Positions 10,110-24,136 of a stretch of 64,000 nucleotides of DNA are shown one piece after another (positions within the stretch are counted from its first letter, which is position 1; each line of letters starts with the position of its first letter). The stretch comes from Choricystis sp. odSpoLacu1 (taxonomy: Eukaryota; Chlorophyta; Trebouxiophyceae), in the NCBI GenBank assembly GCA_958009055.1, contig OY253654.1:62001-126000 (forward strand). Direction: 5' to 3'. Made by a program: the position numbers and the translations under genes. The notes beneath the pieces were generated by a model, which was not told where the DNA came from, did no database searches, and was given only the letters and a program-made list of their open reading frames with translations.

Positions 10110-10503
10110 ATGCCCACCCACACCGGCGGCTGCCACTGCGGCGCGGTGCGCTGGCCCGTTCGACGTGCCGTCCCGCCTGACTGCCACCGACTGCGACTGC
10201 TCCGTCTGTGTCCTGAGGGCGGGGCCATTCGTCATCGTGCCAGAGGCTTCCTTCGACCTGGAGCGCGGCGCCGACGCGACCACGCTCTACCAGTTTGGCA
10301 CCAAGACGGCCAAGCACCTGTTCTGCTCGACGTGCGGCGTGACGTCGTACTACCGGCCACGCAGTAACCCAGACTGTGTGTCGGTTTTGGTGAACGCGAT
10401 CGACAAGGGCACTGTCGAGAGCGTCGAAACACGCCACTTTCACGGGCAGGAGTGGGAGGCGTCGTTCGAGGCGCAGGGGGCGCCCGTGCCGTGCGCTGAA
10501 TAG
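10110..10503 (+). CDS. GFA/CENP-V-type zinc protein, apparent +1 frameshift
   Basis: Starts MPTHTGGCHCGAVRW and continues in another frame as FDVPSRLTATDCDCSVC, then HLFCSTCGVTSYYRPRS, to TAG 10501-10503. The Cys pattern (CHC, CDCSVC, FCSTCG) is that of the glutathione-dependent formaldehyde-activating enzyme/CENP-V fold, which binds two zincs. Length is about 130 aa, normal for single-domain members. The frame breaks at about 10153-10158 (ctggcccgttc). Removing one C restores the conserved VRW-FDVP junction. Substrate is unknown. Many members are annotated as S-(hydroxymethyl)glutathione synthase without proof. Confidence 0.75.
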
Positions 10504-10779
10504 AGGTGAGAGAGTGTGTTTGAGTGGGCACAGGTGTGCTTGAGCCAGGCACATGCGCACGTGGTGTGTGCGTCGCGGTTGCGGCGCCCGTCGCGTGGGT
10601 TTAGGGAGGGCGTTTTTGTTTTGTTTCGAGGACGGGTTTTGTTGAGCCGGCACATTTGCTTGTGTTTGCTTTGTTGTGCGCACCCCTTCTCCCCGCGCAG
10701 CGCTGCGTGTGTGTGGCGCAAGAGAGGATACACGCGTGTGTGTGTATTGAGCGCGTGTGGGTCGCTGTTTCCACGCTCA

Positions 10780-11544
10780 ATGTCTCCGCCCGACGCGACC
10801 GCCGCACCTCCGCTCGCGTTTCGCCCCGACCGCCTCGACCTCACCGTCTCCCCCTCCTTCTCCGTCACCGCCGACGGCGACCGCGTCATCCTGCGCACGG
10901 GAGAGACGGCACCTCTGACCCTCCCCGCCGGCTCTGTCACCTTCATTGGAGGTCCTTCAGGCGTCGGCAAAACGCGGTTCCTGCGCGCGCTGGCTTCGCT
11001 CGACGCGCCGGCCGCCGGTGCCCTCTCACTCGCCGGCCGCTCCCCCGCCGACTGGACGCCCCCCGCCTGGCGGGCCCGCGTGGCCTACCTGTCCCAGTCC
11101 CGGCCTCGGATGCCAGGGTCGCCCGCCGACCTGGCGGCGGCAGCGCGCGCGTTTGGCGCGCAAAAGGCGCGCGCCGGCCCTGCCCGCCGCTCGCCGCCCC
11201 TCCCCGCCCTCGCCGCCGCCCTGCGCCTGGAACCAGCCGCCCTGACCGCGCCCTGGGACACGCTGTCGGGGGGGCAGGCCGCGCGCGCCGCACTGGCGGT
11301 AGCGTTGGCGCTGGCGCCGAGCGTGTTGTTGTTAGACGAACCGACGGCAGCACTGGACTCCGAGAGCGTGGCAGCAGCAGAAGCCCTGCTCACCACCGCT
11401 GCAGCCTCTGGTATGACCTTAATATGGGTATCTCACGACCCCGCCCAACCCGCCCGCGTGGGGGGGCGGGTGTGGCGGGTGGAGGCGGGCGCGGGCGGCG
11501 CGCCTGCAACGCTGGTGGTGGGTGGAGACGAGAGCGCGGCTTGA
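10780..11544 (+). CDS. ABC transporter ATP-binding subunit (YbbL/STAR1-like)
   Basis: A single-exon 254-aa stand-alone nucleotide-binding domain. Walker A is GGPSGVGKT (about residues 58-66), the Q-loop is YLSQSRPRMPG, the ABC signature is DTLSGGQAARAALA, Walker B is SVLLLDEPTAALD, and the H-loop is WVSHDPAQ. There are no membrane segments, so it must pair with a separate permease. Among plant half-size systems the compact single-exon shape and the motif set resemble STAR1 (bacterial YbbL/FetA), whose partner STAR2 is not in this window. The ATG at 10780 is the first that gives a normal N-terminus. The exact subfamily is uncertain. Confidence 0.75.
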   Translation: MSPPDATAAPPLAFRPDRLDLTVSPSFSVTADGDRVILRTGETAPLTLPAGSVTFIGGPSGVGKTRFLRALASLDAPAAGALSLAGRSPADWTPPAWRARVAYLSQSRPRMPGSPADLAAAARAFGAQKARAGPARRSPPLPALAAALRLEPAALTAPWDTLSGGQAARAALAVALALAPSVLLLDEPTAALDSESVAAAEALLTTAAASGMTLIWVSHDPAQPARVGGRVWRVEAGAGGAPATLVVGGDESAA

Positions 11545-11876
11545 GAGTTTTTTGTTTTTGTTTGTTTCGCAAATTGTCACACGCACACAACAGGGCCACA
11601 ACACGCACGTAGGTGCGGCGTGGTTGTTTCGTTTTGGGGGGGGGGGGGGGTCTTCTGCACACAAAAAAACATGCACACACAAAAAAAAAAAACACGGCGC
11701 CGCACGGAGCGCGTTTTTTTCTCTCGCTTTGCCGTCTTGTACAACTCTCTCGCGCAACCGCCCACACGCAAATCAATGTAAGAACAAGGCGCCACATAAA
11801 AAAGGGGGAGGGGGTGAGGCGCCAGACCCACCTCTCGCGTCGAAAATGAAAAAACTCAACCTCTCTCCTCTCCTCC
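11545..11876. other. Intergenic spacer between convergent genes
   Basis: 332 bp between the stops of the ABC ATPase (+) and glutamine synthetase (-). It holds a G run of about 14 near 11637-11650 and A runs near 11680. I see no gene. Confidence 0.5.
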
Positions 11877-13793
11877 TCACGCGTCCAGCAGCGTCGTCTC
11901 CACAATCAGGCGCGTCACCACGTACGGGTCCAGGTTGGACGAAGGGCGCCTGTCCTCGTAGTAGCCCATGCCATCAACAGGGACCGACCGCCCGACCCGG
12001 ATGGAGCACCCGCGGTTGGCCACCCCCCACGAAAAGTCGTGGATGGACGACGTCTCGTGCTTGCCCGTCAGGCGGCGCTCATTGCCTTCACCGTAGCCGG
12101 CGATGTGGACGGCGTGCCGTTTCTCCAGTTTGGCGATCTGGGCCTGGATCACCTCCCACCCGCCGGCCGTGCGCGTGCCCTTGGTGGAAAAGTTGGTGTG
12201 GCCGCCCGCGCCGTTCCAGTCGCCGGGGATGGGCTTGGGGTCCAGGGTGACGTCCACGTTGTAGAGCTGATGGTTTGGGGTGGGGTGGGGTGTGGGTGGG
12301 TGGGGAAGAAAAAAAGAAACGCCTCTCCTCCTTTTTCATCCCTCTCTCTCTCTCTCCCTCTCACCTCGCAAACGCGCAGCAGGATGTAGCGCGACATCCA
12401 CAGCTGGTCCCCCATCTCGATGCCGGTGCAGGGGCCGACCTGGGTGTGGATGGGTGGGTGGGGGTGGGGGGTTAAAAACAAGCTCTTTTAAAAAAACACC
12501 ACAGACTCTCTCCCCACCACCACCACTCCCTCACCTGGTACTCCCACTGCGCGGGCATGACCTCCGCATTCACGCCCGAGATGTTGATGCCGGCGTAGAG
12601 GCAGGCTTTGTAGTGGGCTTCGATGATGTCGCGGCCAATTGCCGCACCCGCCCCGGCGGAGCAGTAGTACGGCCCCTGGGGGCCGGGGTAGCCGGAGGCG
12701 GGCCACCCCAGCGGCCACTTGGTGTGAGTGTTGAGCAGGGTGTACTCCTGCTCGATGCCGAACCAGGGCTCCTCGGCGGTGGCCTGTTGTGGGGGGGGGT
12801 GGGGGGGGGTGGGGGGGGGGATGGGTGGTGCTTGTTGGTTTTGGCCAGGGGGAGGGGCGCCCTTTTTTCCCACACGCACCAAACACCACCACCACTCCCT
12901 CGCACACCTTCTCCATGGCCGTCGCGGCCGCCACCCGCGTGTTGGTGGGGATGGGCTTCAGAGGCGCGCCGGGCGCGGCGTCAGGCGCGGGGGGGACATA
13001 CGCGTCGCACATGACGAGCACGTTGTCCCCTTTCCGGAACGGGTCCTTGTAGATGGCGCGCGGCACGATGAACACTTCCGAGTCGTCGCCGGGGGCTTGC
13101 CCCGTGGAGGAGCCGTCGTAGTTCCAGAGGGGGAGGTCGGCGGGCGAGGTCGGCAACTTGGTCAGCGTGCGACACTTGGAGCGCAGGTCGGAGCCGGTGC
13201 CGCCGATCCACACGTATTCAGCCATGACTTTGCCGCCCTGTGTGTTGTGGTGGGGTGGGGTCAAGGGTTAGGAAAGGAAAAATGTTTTTTTTTTTTGCCC
13301 TCGCCGCGGTCCCGACGACGATGGGGAGAGGGTCGCGCCTCCCTCTGCTTGTGCGCGGCCCTAGAAACCACGTACACCCCGTTCCCCGCCCTGCCCGCCC
13401 ACGCCACCCCGTCCGACGTCCTCCGTCACCGAGGCAAGCAGTCAGTCTACGTGCTTGGCGCGGTGGGGGGGCGCGGGCGGGGGAGCAGGCCCAGGAAAGG
13501 CGTGCCCTTGTTTTCGGTGCGCCCCGACATTCGCGTCGACGCGTCGGCGGAGCCCCCTCCCGCCACCACGCGCCCCGCCTTCCTCCCCCCTTTGTGCTCA
13601 GCAGGCATGCTGCTATCCACACGCATGATCGTGCCGGGCTAGTTCTTGCTTGTGCGTGCCCCCCTCTCTCCAATTCCACCGCTCTCACCTGGTCGAGGTC
13701 GCCAAAGCGCAGCGGCAGCAGGGACGAGTCCAGCAGGCCGTGCACCTGCTCCTTGGGGCCGCTGACGGGGGTCAGGGTGTGGCCGTTGGACAT
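11877..13793 (-). CDS. GS: Glutamine synthetase, type II
   Basis: Exons 13793-13689, 13237-12908, 12783-12535, 12439-12365 and 12266-11877, all phase 0, 382 aa. Motifs include [47 protein letters not shown] (metal-binding Glu), [30 protein letters not shown] and [17 protein letters not shown]. It catalyses ATP-dependent glutamine formation from glutamate and ammonium and forms a decamer. The first 35 residues are not a clear transit peptide, so it could be cytosolic or plastid. Intron 2 carries G/GT-rich tracts. It lies head-to-tail with the TPR gene and tail-to-tail with the ABC ATPase. Confidence 0.95.
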
Positions 13794-14059
13794 GGTTATG
13801 AGGTGGTGTCGTGTGGGGGGGAGGGATGGGGGAACAACCAAACGGGTGGAGAAAAAGGGTAATTGGTGTGAGCAGAGTTTGTTTGGTGTTCACTCGTCGC
13901 GCGACAAACCGCTCTTTTTGCCGCGCACGTGATTTTGGCTTCCCGTGCGTTCCTCAACCTGTGGCAGTCGGCACCAGAGAGATGGAGAGATCGAAATTCA
14001 CGACAGACTCTCTTTTTATGTGTGTGTTAAAACTTTAGTTTTTCAACCTCCCCTCCTTC

Positions 14060-14818
14060 TCACCACGGCCTAAACACGCGCTCCACCCACGACGCGCTGG
14101 ACGCGCCGCCCGCTGCCTTCTTCTTCAGCAGTCCGCCGATCAAGGGCAGGCCGCCGCCTGGTGACGCGGCTGCGTCCAGTGCAGCGCGCAGGCGTTACTG
14201 GCCCAGGGGAGCCAGGTCGGCATCGCCCAACACGGTGGCGGCATCGGGAGGTGCATCCGTCGCCAGGGCCGCCCTCAGCATGGTGTCTGCCGCGTCCAGC
14301 TGGCCCAGGGCGACGTAAGCACACGCAGCATTGTACAAAGCCGCTGCCTCCTCCGCGTCGGACGGGCACGACGTCTCCACGACCGACCCCGCCGCCCGCA
14401 CGGCAGCGGAGCCAGGGAGGTCGAGGGCGGCTTCGAAAGCTGCGAGGGCGGCGGTGGCGTCGCCCTGGCGCAGGAGCTTTTCGCCCGCGTCCAACGCTTC
14501 GCGGCACGTGCGGTGGCTGCTGGCGGCGGCGGCAGACCGCGCTTTCGCCGGCTTGGGCTCCTGCTGCTTCTGTTTCAGTCCTGGCTCGTCACTCGCGGCC
14601 GCAGCCTCCGCGGCTGCCACGTCGGCGTCGTCGAATGCGGTTTCGTCTGCGACCGCGTCGGCCGCGACGCCCGCGGCCGCGCGGTCACGGTCCAGCAGGG
14701 ACTGCACGTCGTTATCCCCGACGCGTGCAACGAAGCGGGGCAGCGTGTGTGTGCGCGGGCGGGCGCGCACAGCGGCTGCGGGGCGCGGAGATTTGGGGGT
14801 GAAGGCGAAATGCTTCAT
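14060..14818 (-). CDS. TPR protein with in-frame TAA, plastid-type N-terminus
   Basis: ATG 14818-14816. The N-terminus is basic (MKHFAFTPKSPRPAAAVRARP). An Ala/acidic region is followed by a TPR pair: CREALDAGEKLLRQGDATAA and EEAAALYNAACAYVALGQLD, then GDADLAPL. A TAA sits at 14195-14197. The same frame continues as a protein-like tail (RAALDAAASPGGG... WVERVFRPW) to TGA 14060-14062. The TPR plus DPDL-like motif resembles the LPA1/REP27 group of photosystem II assembly factors, but the membrane helices of those are not seen. The TAA may be a sequence error, a real truncation or a readthrough site. 64 bp separate it from the upstream gene's stop. Confidence 0.6.
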
Positions 14819-14882
14819 TTTTCGTCGAGTTGTGTCGACCAAACCCGACCCGCCGTCACACTGAAAACTACAGACACCAAAA

Positions 14883-15917
14883 TCACTCGTGCACAATCGC
14901 ACACCCCAGCACCCTGGCCGCCTCCGCCGCCACGTCGACGGAAGCCCCCCTCCCAGTCACATAGGCTCCGCCGGACACAGACACACCCGCAGCATCCGCA
15001 GCCGCCTTCACAGCCTCCTCCACAGCCTCCACACTCACAGCCTCCGGGTCGCGCACGTTGCACGCGACCTCGGTGCATCCGTCGCCGTGGGCCAGCCCCA
15101 TGGCCTCCAGGGCCGGCAGGGGGCCGCCCCCCCGCGTGGAGACACGGCGCGCGATCGCACGGGCGGCCGCCACATCCCCAGTCGCCAGCGGCACATTCAC
15201 GTTGACGACCCAGGGGGTGGCCCCAATGATGGCGACGCCGTGGCGGGGGTGGGGGGTGGGGGGGCCGGCGTCAGGGGGGGGAGGGGCGGTCGTGGCGTCC
15301 GCCCCATCTTTCTTCCCGCCACCAAAATAGCCCAGCGACCGCCGCGCCTCGGCCAGGGTGCGGCCGGCAGGGGAGGCCCAGCCATACAGGTACACAGGGA
15401 TGCCGCGGTCGCCCAGGCTGGTGGCCAGGGTGGTGGCCAACCCGGCCGCCGACGCGCGCGCGCCGGGCGCGGTCGGGAAGAGTGGGTGCACCGCAATGTG
15501 GTCCACCGCGCCCAGGGCAGGGTGGGTGGCAGCTGCCACAAGCGTAGCCGCAGCGTCCCAGTCGATGGCGGCGAGGGCGGCGTCGCACAGGGCCAGGGTG
15601 GCGGCGGTGAGGCCGGACAGGGGAGGGTGCGGCGCGGGGCCGGCCAGTGTGAATCCCGTACGATTGTACGGCTCATCCACAAACGTGTGCACCAGGGCAG
15701 CGCCAGTGGTGGTGTGTCCATCCCCACGCACACTCTGGCGGGAGGAGGCGGCCGCGGTCAGGGTGGCCAGGGTGGGGGCGCGGCCTTCGGACACGTACAC
15801 GTTGACTGCGAGAAAAGAGGAGGCAGAGGCGGCGGTTGGTGGCGCATTGGTCGCCGCGCTGCATGACTGCATGGCCAGGCGGGGGCGCAGGGCGGCCAGC
15901 GCCCTTGTGACGCGCAT
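14883..15917 (-). CDS. Formiminotransferase-like folate-binding protein
   Basis: A single-exon 344-aa protein starting at ATG 15917. After a presequence-like N-terminus it shows the formimidoyltransferase pattern: FLAVNVYVSEG, HTFVDEPYNRTGFTLAG, VDHIAVHPLFPTA, GIPVYLYGWAS, and later IIGATPWVVNVNVPL and GCTEVACNVRDPE. It corresponds to the FTCD N-terminal half without a cyclodeaminase domain. This is the form found in plants, where glutamate formiminotransferase activity is not well established. A role in one-carbon folate metabolism is inferred. It is head-to-head with the malic-enzyme-like gene (157 bp between ATGs). Confidence 0.8.
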   Translation of the reverse strand: MRVTRALAALRPRLAMQSCSAATNAPPTAASASSFLAVNVYVSEGRAPTLATLTAAASSRQSVRGDGHTTTGAALVHTFVDEPYNRTGFTLAGPAPHPPLSGLTAATLALCDAALAAIDWDAAATLVAAATHPALGAVDHIAVHPLFPTAPGARASAAGLATTLATSLGDRGIPVYLYGWASPAGRTLAEARRSLGYFGGGKKDGADATTAPPPPDAGPPTPHPRHGVAIIGATPWVVNVNVPLATGDVAAARAIARRVSTRGGGPLPALEAMGLAHGDGCTEVACNVRDPEAVSVEAVEEAVKAAADAAGVSVSGGAYVTGRGASVDVAAEAARVLGCAIVHE

Positions 15918-16074
15918 TGCGCAGCAAAAAGGGACAACGGAGGTTTTGTGGGGGGGGGGGGGTGGACGGCTCGGTCGCCACAAAACACACAAAAACGCGG
16001 AGACGCGAGCGAATTCGTTGTGGGCGCCCCCGCCCACACGCGTGCACTCCCTCCCTCTCCGCATTCCCCCCGGC

Positions 16075-18268
16075 ATGCTGACCCACCTAGCCCGCACCCG
16101 CACGCGCGCCAGCGCGCGCGCCGCCCTGCACGGCACACGCCGCGTCGGCAGTGTGCCGACCGACGCCAGCCCGCCCGCGGGCGACGACGACGGCGACCAG
16201 TTCCCCGCCACGCCGTGGGTGCGGTCCGTGATATCGGGGGTCGACTTGATGAGGAACCCGAAGTGAGTGTGGTGTGGAGAGGAAACGGGAGGGGACAGAA
16301 ACACGACCACGCCCAGGCTCGTCCCCGGTGTTGGTGCACGCCCAGCCAACTCACCTCTCCCCCTCCCACAATCAACCCTCCAGATACAACAAAGGCCTCG
16401 CCTTCTCGGATGAAGAGCGCGACCGCCTCCACCTGCGCGGCCTCCTCCCCCCCGCCGTCCTGCCCCAAGCGACGCAGGCGGCGCGCGCCATGGTCAACGT
16501 GCGCAGCAAGGCGGCCGACCTGGATCGGTTGACCTACTTGACATCGTTGCAGGTGTGTGGAGGAGAGAGGGAGAGAGAGAGAGAGGGATAGAGGGACAGC
16601 TTTTGTTGCGTGCTCGCTCGCACCCCACAAAAACGCCACCACCCCTCACACCCACCCCTAGGAACGCAACGAACGCCTCTTCCACCGCGTCCTGGCCGAC
16701 CACGTGGAGGAGCTGCTGCCGGTGTGGGGGGAGCCAACCCTCTTCGCCGCCTGCGCCGCACACGGCCTCATGTTCCGCGCGCTGCCCCGCGCGCTGTTCG
16801 TGTCCGCCTCCGACTCGGGGTCCGTCTACCGCATCCTCAAAAACTGGCCCGAACGCCGCGTCAAAGTGCTGTGCGTCACAGACGGCGCCCGCGTGGGCGG
16901 GTTGGGAGACTTGGGGGTGCAGGCTGTCGGCGCCCCCGTCTCGCGCTTGGCCCTGTACTCAGCCGTCGGCGGCGTCGACCCCAGCGTGTGCCTGCCCGTG
17001 TGCATTGATGCAGGCACAGACAAGTGAGTGTGTGTGGGGGGGGGGGGGGAGGGTGGGACCACGCGCGGCTCTTTGGAACACGAGGGGAGACGGCGCGCAC
17101 ACACACACACACACACCCGACCCCCGCCCCCCCACCCCCCCACCCACCCCACCCCTTCACGTCCAGCCCCGACCTCCTCTCCTCCCCCTTCTACGTCGGC
17201 GCCCGCCGCCCGCGCGCCCCCCCCGGCGTGGCGGCCGCCCTGGTGGACGAACTGGTGGCGGCCGCGCGGCAGAGGTACGGCGCGTCCCTGTTCCTCGACT
17301 TTGACTGCATGGCGCCCCCCTCCCTAGCCGCCGCCTTTGCCACCCACCGCGGCTCCCTGCCCGTCTACTCGGACGCGGTCCAAGGCGGGGGCGCGGTCGT
17401 GCTGGCGGCCGTGCTGGCGGCGGCGCGGGCGACGGGGAGGGGCCCCGCCGACCACACCTACCTGTTTGTCGGGGACGGCCCGGCCGCCGTCGCGGCCGCC
17501 GACCTCGTCGCCGAGGCCGTGGCCCGCGCCCCGGGGGCGCGCGCCTCCACCACCATCCTGGACGCCCGCGCCCGCGTCTGGCTGGCGGACTCGAGGGGGC
17601 TGATCACCCGCGCGCGCGCGGACGCCGACGGCGCGCCCGACTGCGTCCTGCCCTACGCCCACGACGCCCCCCCCGCCGACGGCCTGCTGGCCGCCGTGGC
17701 CGCCGTCAAGCCTAGCGTCATCGTGGGCGTGTCGGGGGGCGGGGCGGCGGCGGTGCCGTTCTCGCGCGAAGCGTTGGCAGAGCTCGCGTCCGCGCATGCC
17801 CACCCCATCATCCTCGCCCTCTCCACCCCGGGCGAAGTGTCTGCATCGGATGCCTATGAATGGACGGGAGGGCGCGCCCTGTTTGCCGACCGGTCGCGCC
17901 CGGGGGCGGGGCCGGGGATGCTGACGCTGTCGGACGGCAGCGTGCGCCGCCCGCGCAACGCGCACGCCGCCTTTGTTTTTCCGGGGCTCGGCTTCGGCTC
18001 CCTCGCCGCCCGGGCGACACGCCTGCGGGATGAAGCCGTCATCGCGGCCGCCGAGGCTGTGGCGGGGTGCGTGTCCGACCCGGACGTGGAGGCGGGCGCG
18101 CTGTTCCCGCCGCTGAGTGAGTTGGCCGCTGTCGGTGCCCGTGTCGCGTGCGCCGTCGCGCGCAGGCACTACGACAGCGGCACCGCCACCGAGCTGCCGA
18201 AGCCGGCGGACTTGGGGGCGCACCTGCGTCGCATCGCGTACACGCCCACGTACCGGCGGTACCGGTGA
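16075..18268 (+). CDS. Malic-enzyme-like protein, probable pseudoenzyme
   Basis: Exons 16075-16262, 16384-16552, 16662-17023 and 17167-18268, 606 aa. It has the malic enzyme order: N-terminal GLAFSDEERDRLHLRGLLPP, CVTDGARVGGLGDLG, a Rossmann region (TYLFVGDGPAAVAAADLV), then IILALSTPGEVS and AFVFPGLGFG. Aligned to animal malic enzyme, the catalytic Lys in PVGKL is Arg (PVSRL). Metal ligand Glu in FEDF is Leu (FLDF), and the second Asp of NDDIQGT is Ala (SDAVQGG). The general-acid Tyr region and the LSNPT Asn are also changed. The fold is kept but oxidative decarboxylation is unlikely. The N-terminus suggests an organellar presequence. Introns 1 and 3 are phase 2. Confidence 0.8.
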
Positions 18269-18527
18269 GAGGGAGAGGGGAAGCGTTTTTAAATCATTGT
18301 TTTTTGACACCCCCGTGCCTGCCGCGCGCCTTTTTTCTCTTTGTGTGTAAAACGTGGAGTTCTGGTTGCAGAAAGAAGATGGAAAAGGGGGGGGGGGGGG
18401 GGGGGGGGGGGGCGCAGGTGAGGGCGGCAGAGAGGAGGGCGGGGCGTCGCGCGCCCGCGCTCGCCCCGACCCACCCCCACCCATCCACACCCCACAGCTT
18501 GCGCTCCACTCTGTTTTGGTTGCCCCG

Positions 18528-18558
<31 letters not shown>

Positions 18559-18730
18559 CATGGCGCGCATAAAGGGGGGGGGGGGGGGGTGGAAGAAGGA
18601 AAAAAAAAGACAGGGAAAAAAAAAGTGCGGCGGGGCGAGCCGAGTCGGGAGGGGGGCGCACGCGCCCCTCCCCTCTCCTCAACTCACACCCACACACACG
18701 CACAGAGCCACCACACACATCGCCACACAC
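18269..18730. other. Spacer between convergent genes with G25 and (CT)n tracts
   Basis: 462 bp between the stops of the malic-enzyme-like gene and CDC48. It contains a run of about 25 G (18388-18412), a (CT)n stretch (about 18529-18555) and a second G run at about 18577-18588. No gene is seen. Confidence 0.6.
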
Positions 18731-22183
<3,453 letters not shown>

Positions 22184-22341
22184 GGCGAAGGGGTGTGTGT
22201 TGGGGGGGGCTTGGAGGTGGGGGTGGGGGTGCGGGAAGAGCGAAGCTCTGGAAACAGTCGAACGAGAGTGATCAAAAAGCACTCTTGCCGTGTTGTTTTA
22301 TCTCTCGACGCAGGCGCCGAAAAACCACACACCCGCCAACG

Positions 22342-24136
22342 ATGCACGCCCGCGCGCCCACGCGCCTGAGCCACGTGAGTGTGTGTGTGAGAGAGACGCG
22401 AGAGGGTTGGCGGTGGGTGTTTTGCTTTTCTTGCGCCCCCGACGCACGCACCCCGACACACGATGCCCTCCTCCCTGTCCCTCCCCACCCCACACACAGC
22501 CCCGCCGCGTTGGCCTGGCCCCACCCACCCACCAGCCAGTGCGCGCGCCGATCACGCTGCACGCACGTCGCTCTCACACTGCCACGCCAGCGCCTCCCCC
22601 ACCCTCCGCGGCAGCACTCTCAACCGACGCCGCGGCCGACGCCACCCCCACCACCCCCCCACCACCCTTCCCGTGGGGCGACCACTGGTACCCGGTCGCC
22701 TACTCGGCCGACCTGGCCCCTGGGTCCCGCCCCCTGCGCGTGGAGCTGTTTGATGCGCCGTTCGTGATCGCGCGCGCGCGCGCGACGGCGCCCTCCTCGC
22801 CCACGCCGACCGCTGCCCCCACCGCGGCGCCGCCCTGTCGGAAGGGCGCGTCACCGCGGGCGGCGACATTCAGTGCGCGTACCATGGGTGGGTGATTGGG
22901 CGGCAGGACGGGTTTGGGCGCGTGCCGGGAGGGGCGGCCGGCACGCCCGCCCCCCGCCGCGCGTGCGCGCCCCCCGTCCCCATTCTGGAAGCTCAAGGCA
23001 TGATCTTTGCGGCGCCCCTGCCGGGCGGACCCGCCCCTCCTTTAGACCGCCTGCCTTTGGTCCCAGAGCTGGAAGACCCAGCGTACGTGGCGACCGATTT
23101 CGTGCGGTCTCTGCCAGGCGTCGACGCGTCCCTCCTCCTCTGCAACGTGGCGGACCCCGATCATGGCAGGGCCGGCCACCAGACTACGTCGTTTGACGCT
23201 TTTGTGGTGGGGAGCAGTGGAGAGGGCGGCAGGATGGAGGTGGCGGAGGGGAGAGAGCCAGAGGGGTGGGTGTCGTCGATCGTTGGAGAGACGGTCGTCG
23301 CCCCCACCACCCCCACCACGCCCTCCGCAGTCGCGAGGCTGACGTTCCAGGCGCCCACCCACGCCCGCTGGGCGCGGCACGGTGGGGGTGGGAGCGAGAA
23401 AGCTAAATTTATTGCCTGTTTTTGGGCCGTGCCGACCGGGGTGGGGCGGAGCACACTGTTTGTTCGGTACGTGCGCAGCGTTGCCACGTGGGTGCCCACG
23501 CCGCGATGGCTGCTGGCGATGGGCCTCAACAAGTTCCTGGATCAAGACACGTACCTGCTGGCGACGCAACAACCAGAGTTGTTGGCTGCAGAGGCAGAGG
23601 CAGCACGCGCGGCGGCCGCGGCCACGGCGACCGGCTCGCCACCCCCTCCCACCCCTCCCCTCTTCCGGTCGCGCCACGTGTTCGTCACCCCCACGGAAGC
23701 CTTTGTGCTGGCCGTCACCCGCTGGCTGGAGGCGGCGCTGCCGTCTGTTCCTGGGCGTGCCGACCGCCTGGCAGCTGGCGCGTTCCCACGCTCTCCACCC
23801 CCTCGCTCCGTCGTGTTAGACCGCGCCACCACCCACGCCGCGCTGGCGCCCTCCAGCGCGACCGCCGCTCGGGTGGGGGGGCGGGTGGCGGCGGTGGCGA
23901 AGATAGTGGCTGTAGTGGCGGCCGCAGGCGCAGCGGGCGCGCTCGGCGCGGGGCGCGGTGGCGCAGCGGCGGCGCCCTGGGTCGCGCTGGCGGTGGTGGC
24001 GGCTGCCATTGCCATGATCGGTGGCCACGTGGCGGCGGCCTTCACGTACCAGTATGATCGGGAGGCGGCGGGGCGGGACCTTGAACGGATTGCGAAACTA
24101 GTGCCGGAGCTGGAGGGGGGGAAAGTGAAGGGTTGA
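22342..24136 (+). CDS. PAO/TIC55-type Rieske oxygenase, apparent frameshift in (GC)n
   Basis: Exon 1 is 22342-22374 (MHARAPTRLSH) and exon 2 is 22500-24136. After a transit peptide comes FPWGDHWYPVAYSADL, then the Rieske cluster CPHRGAAL...CAYHGW, and the mononuclear-iron motif LCNVADPDHGRAGH. The C-terminus has two hydrophobic segments (about VAKIVAVVAAAGAAGALGAG and WVALAVVAAAIAMIGGHVAA). This is the pheophorbide a oxygenase/TIC55/PTC52 group of plastid envelope or thylakoid enzymes. The CxxC found near the C-terminus of that group is not visible. The frame shifts at the GC repeat about 22770-22784, and removing one GC restores the DG-LLAHAD-CPHRG reading. It is divergent from CDC48, with 158 bp between ATGs. 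Confidence 0.8.

Noticed and set aside
14163..14197. 29-nt intron (gtaacg...gacgcag) that would remove the in-frame TAA of the TPR gene
   Set aside because: It is far shorter than any other intron here and restores the wrong reading phase.
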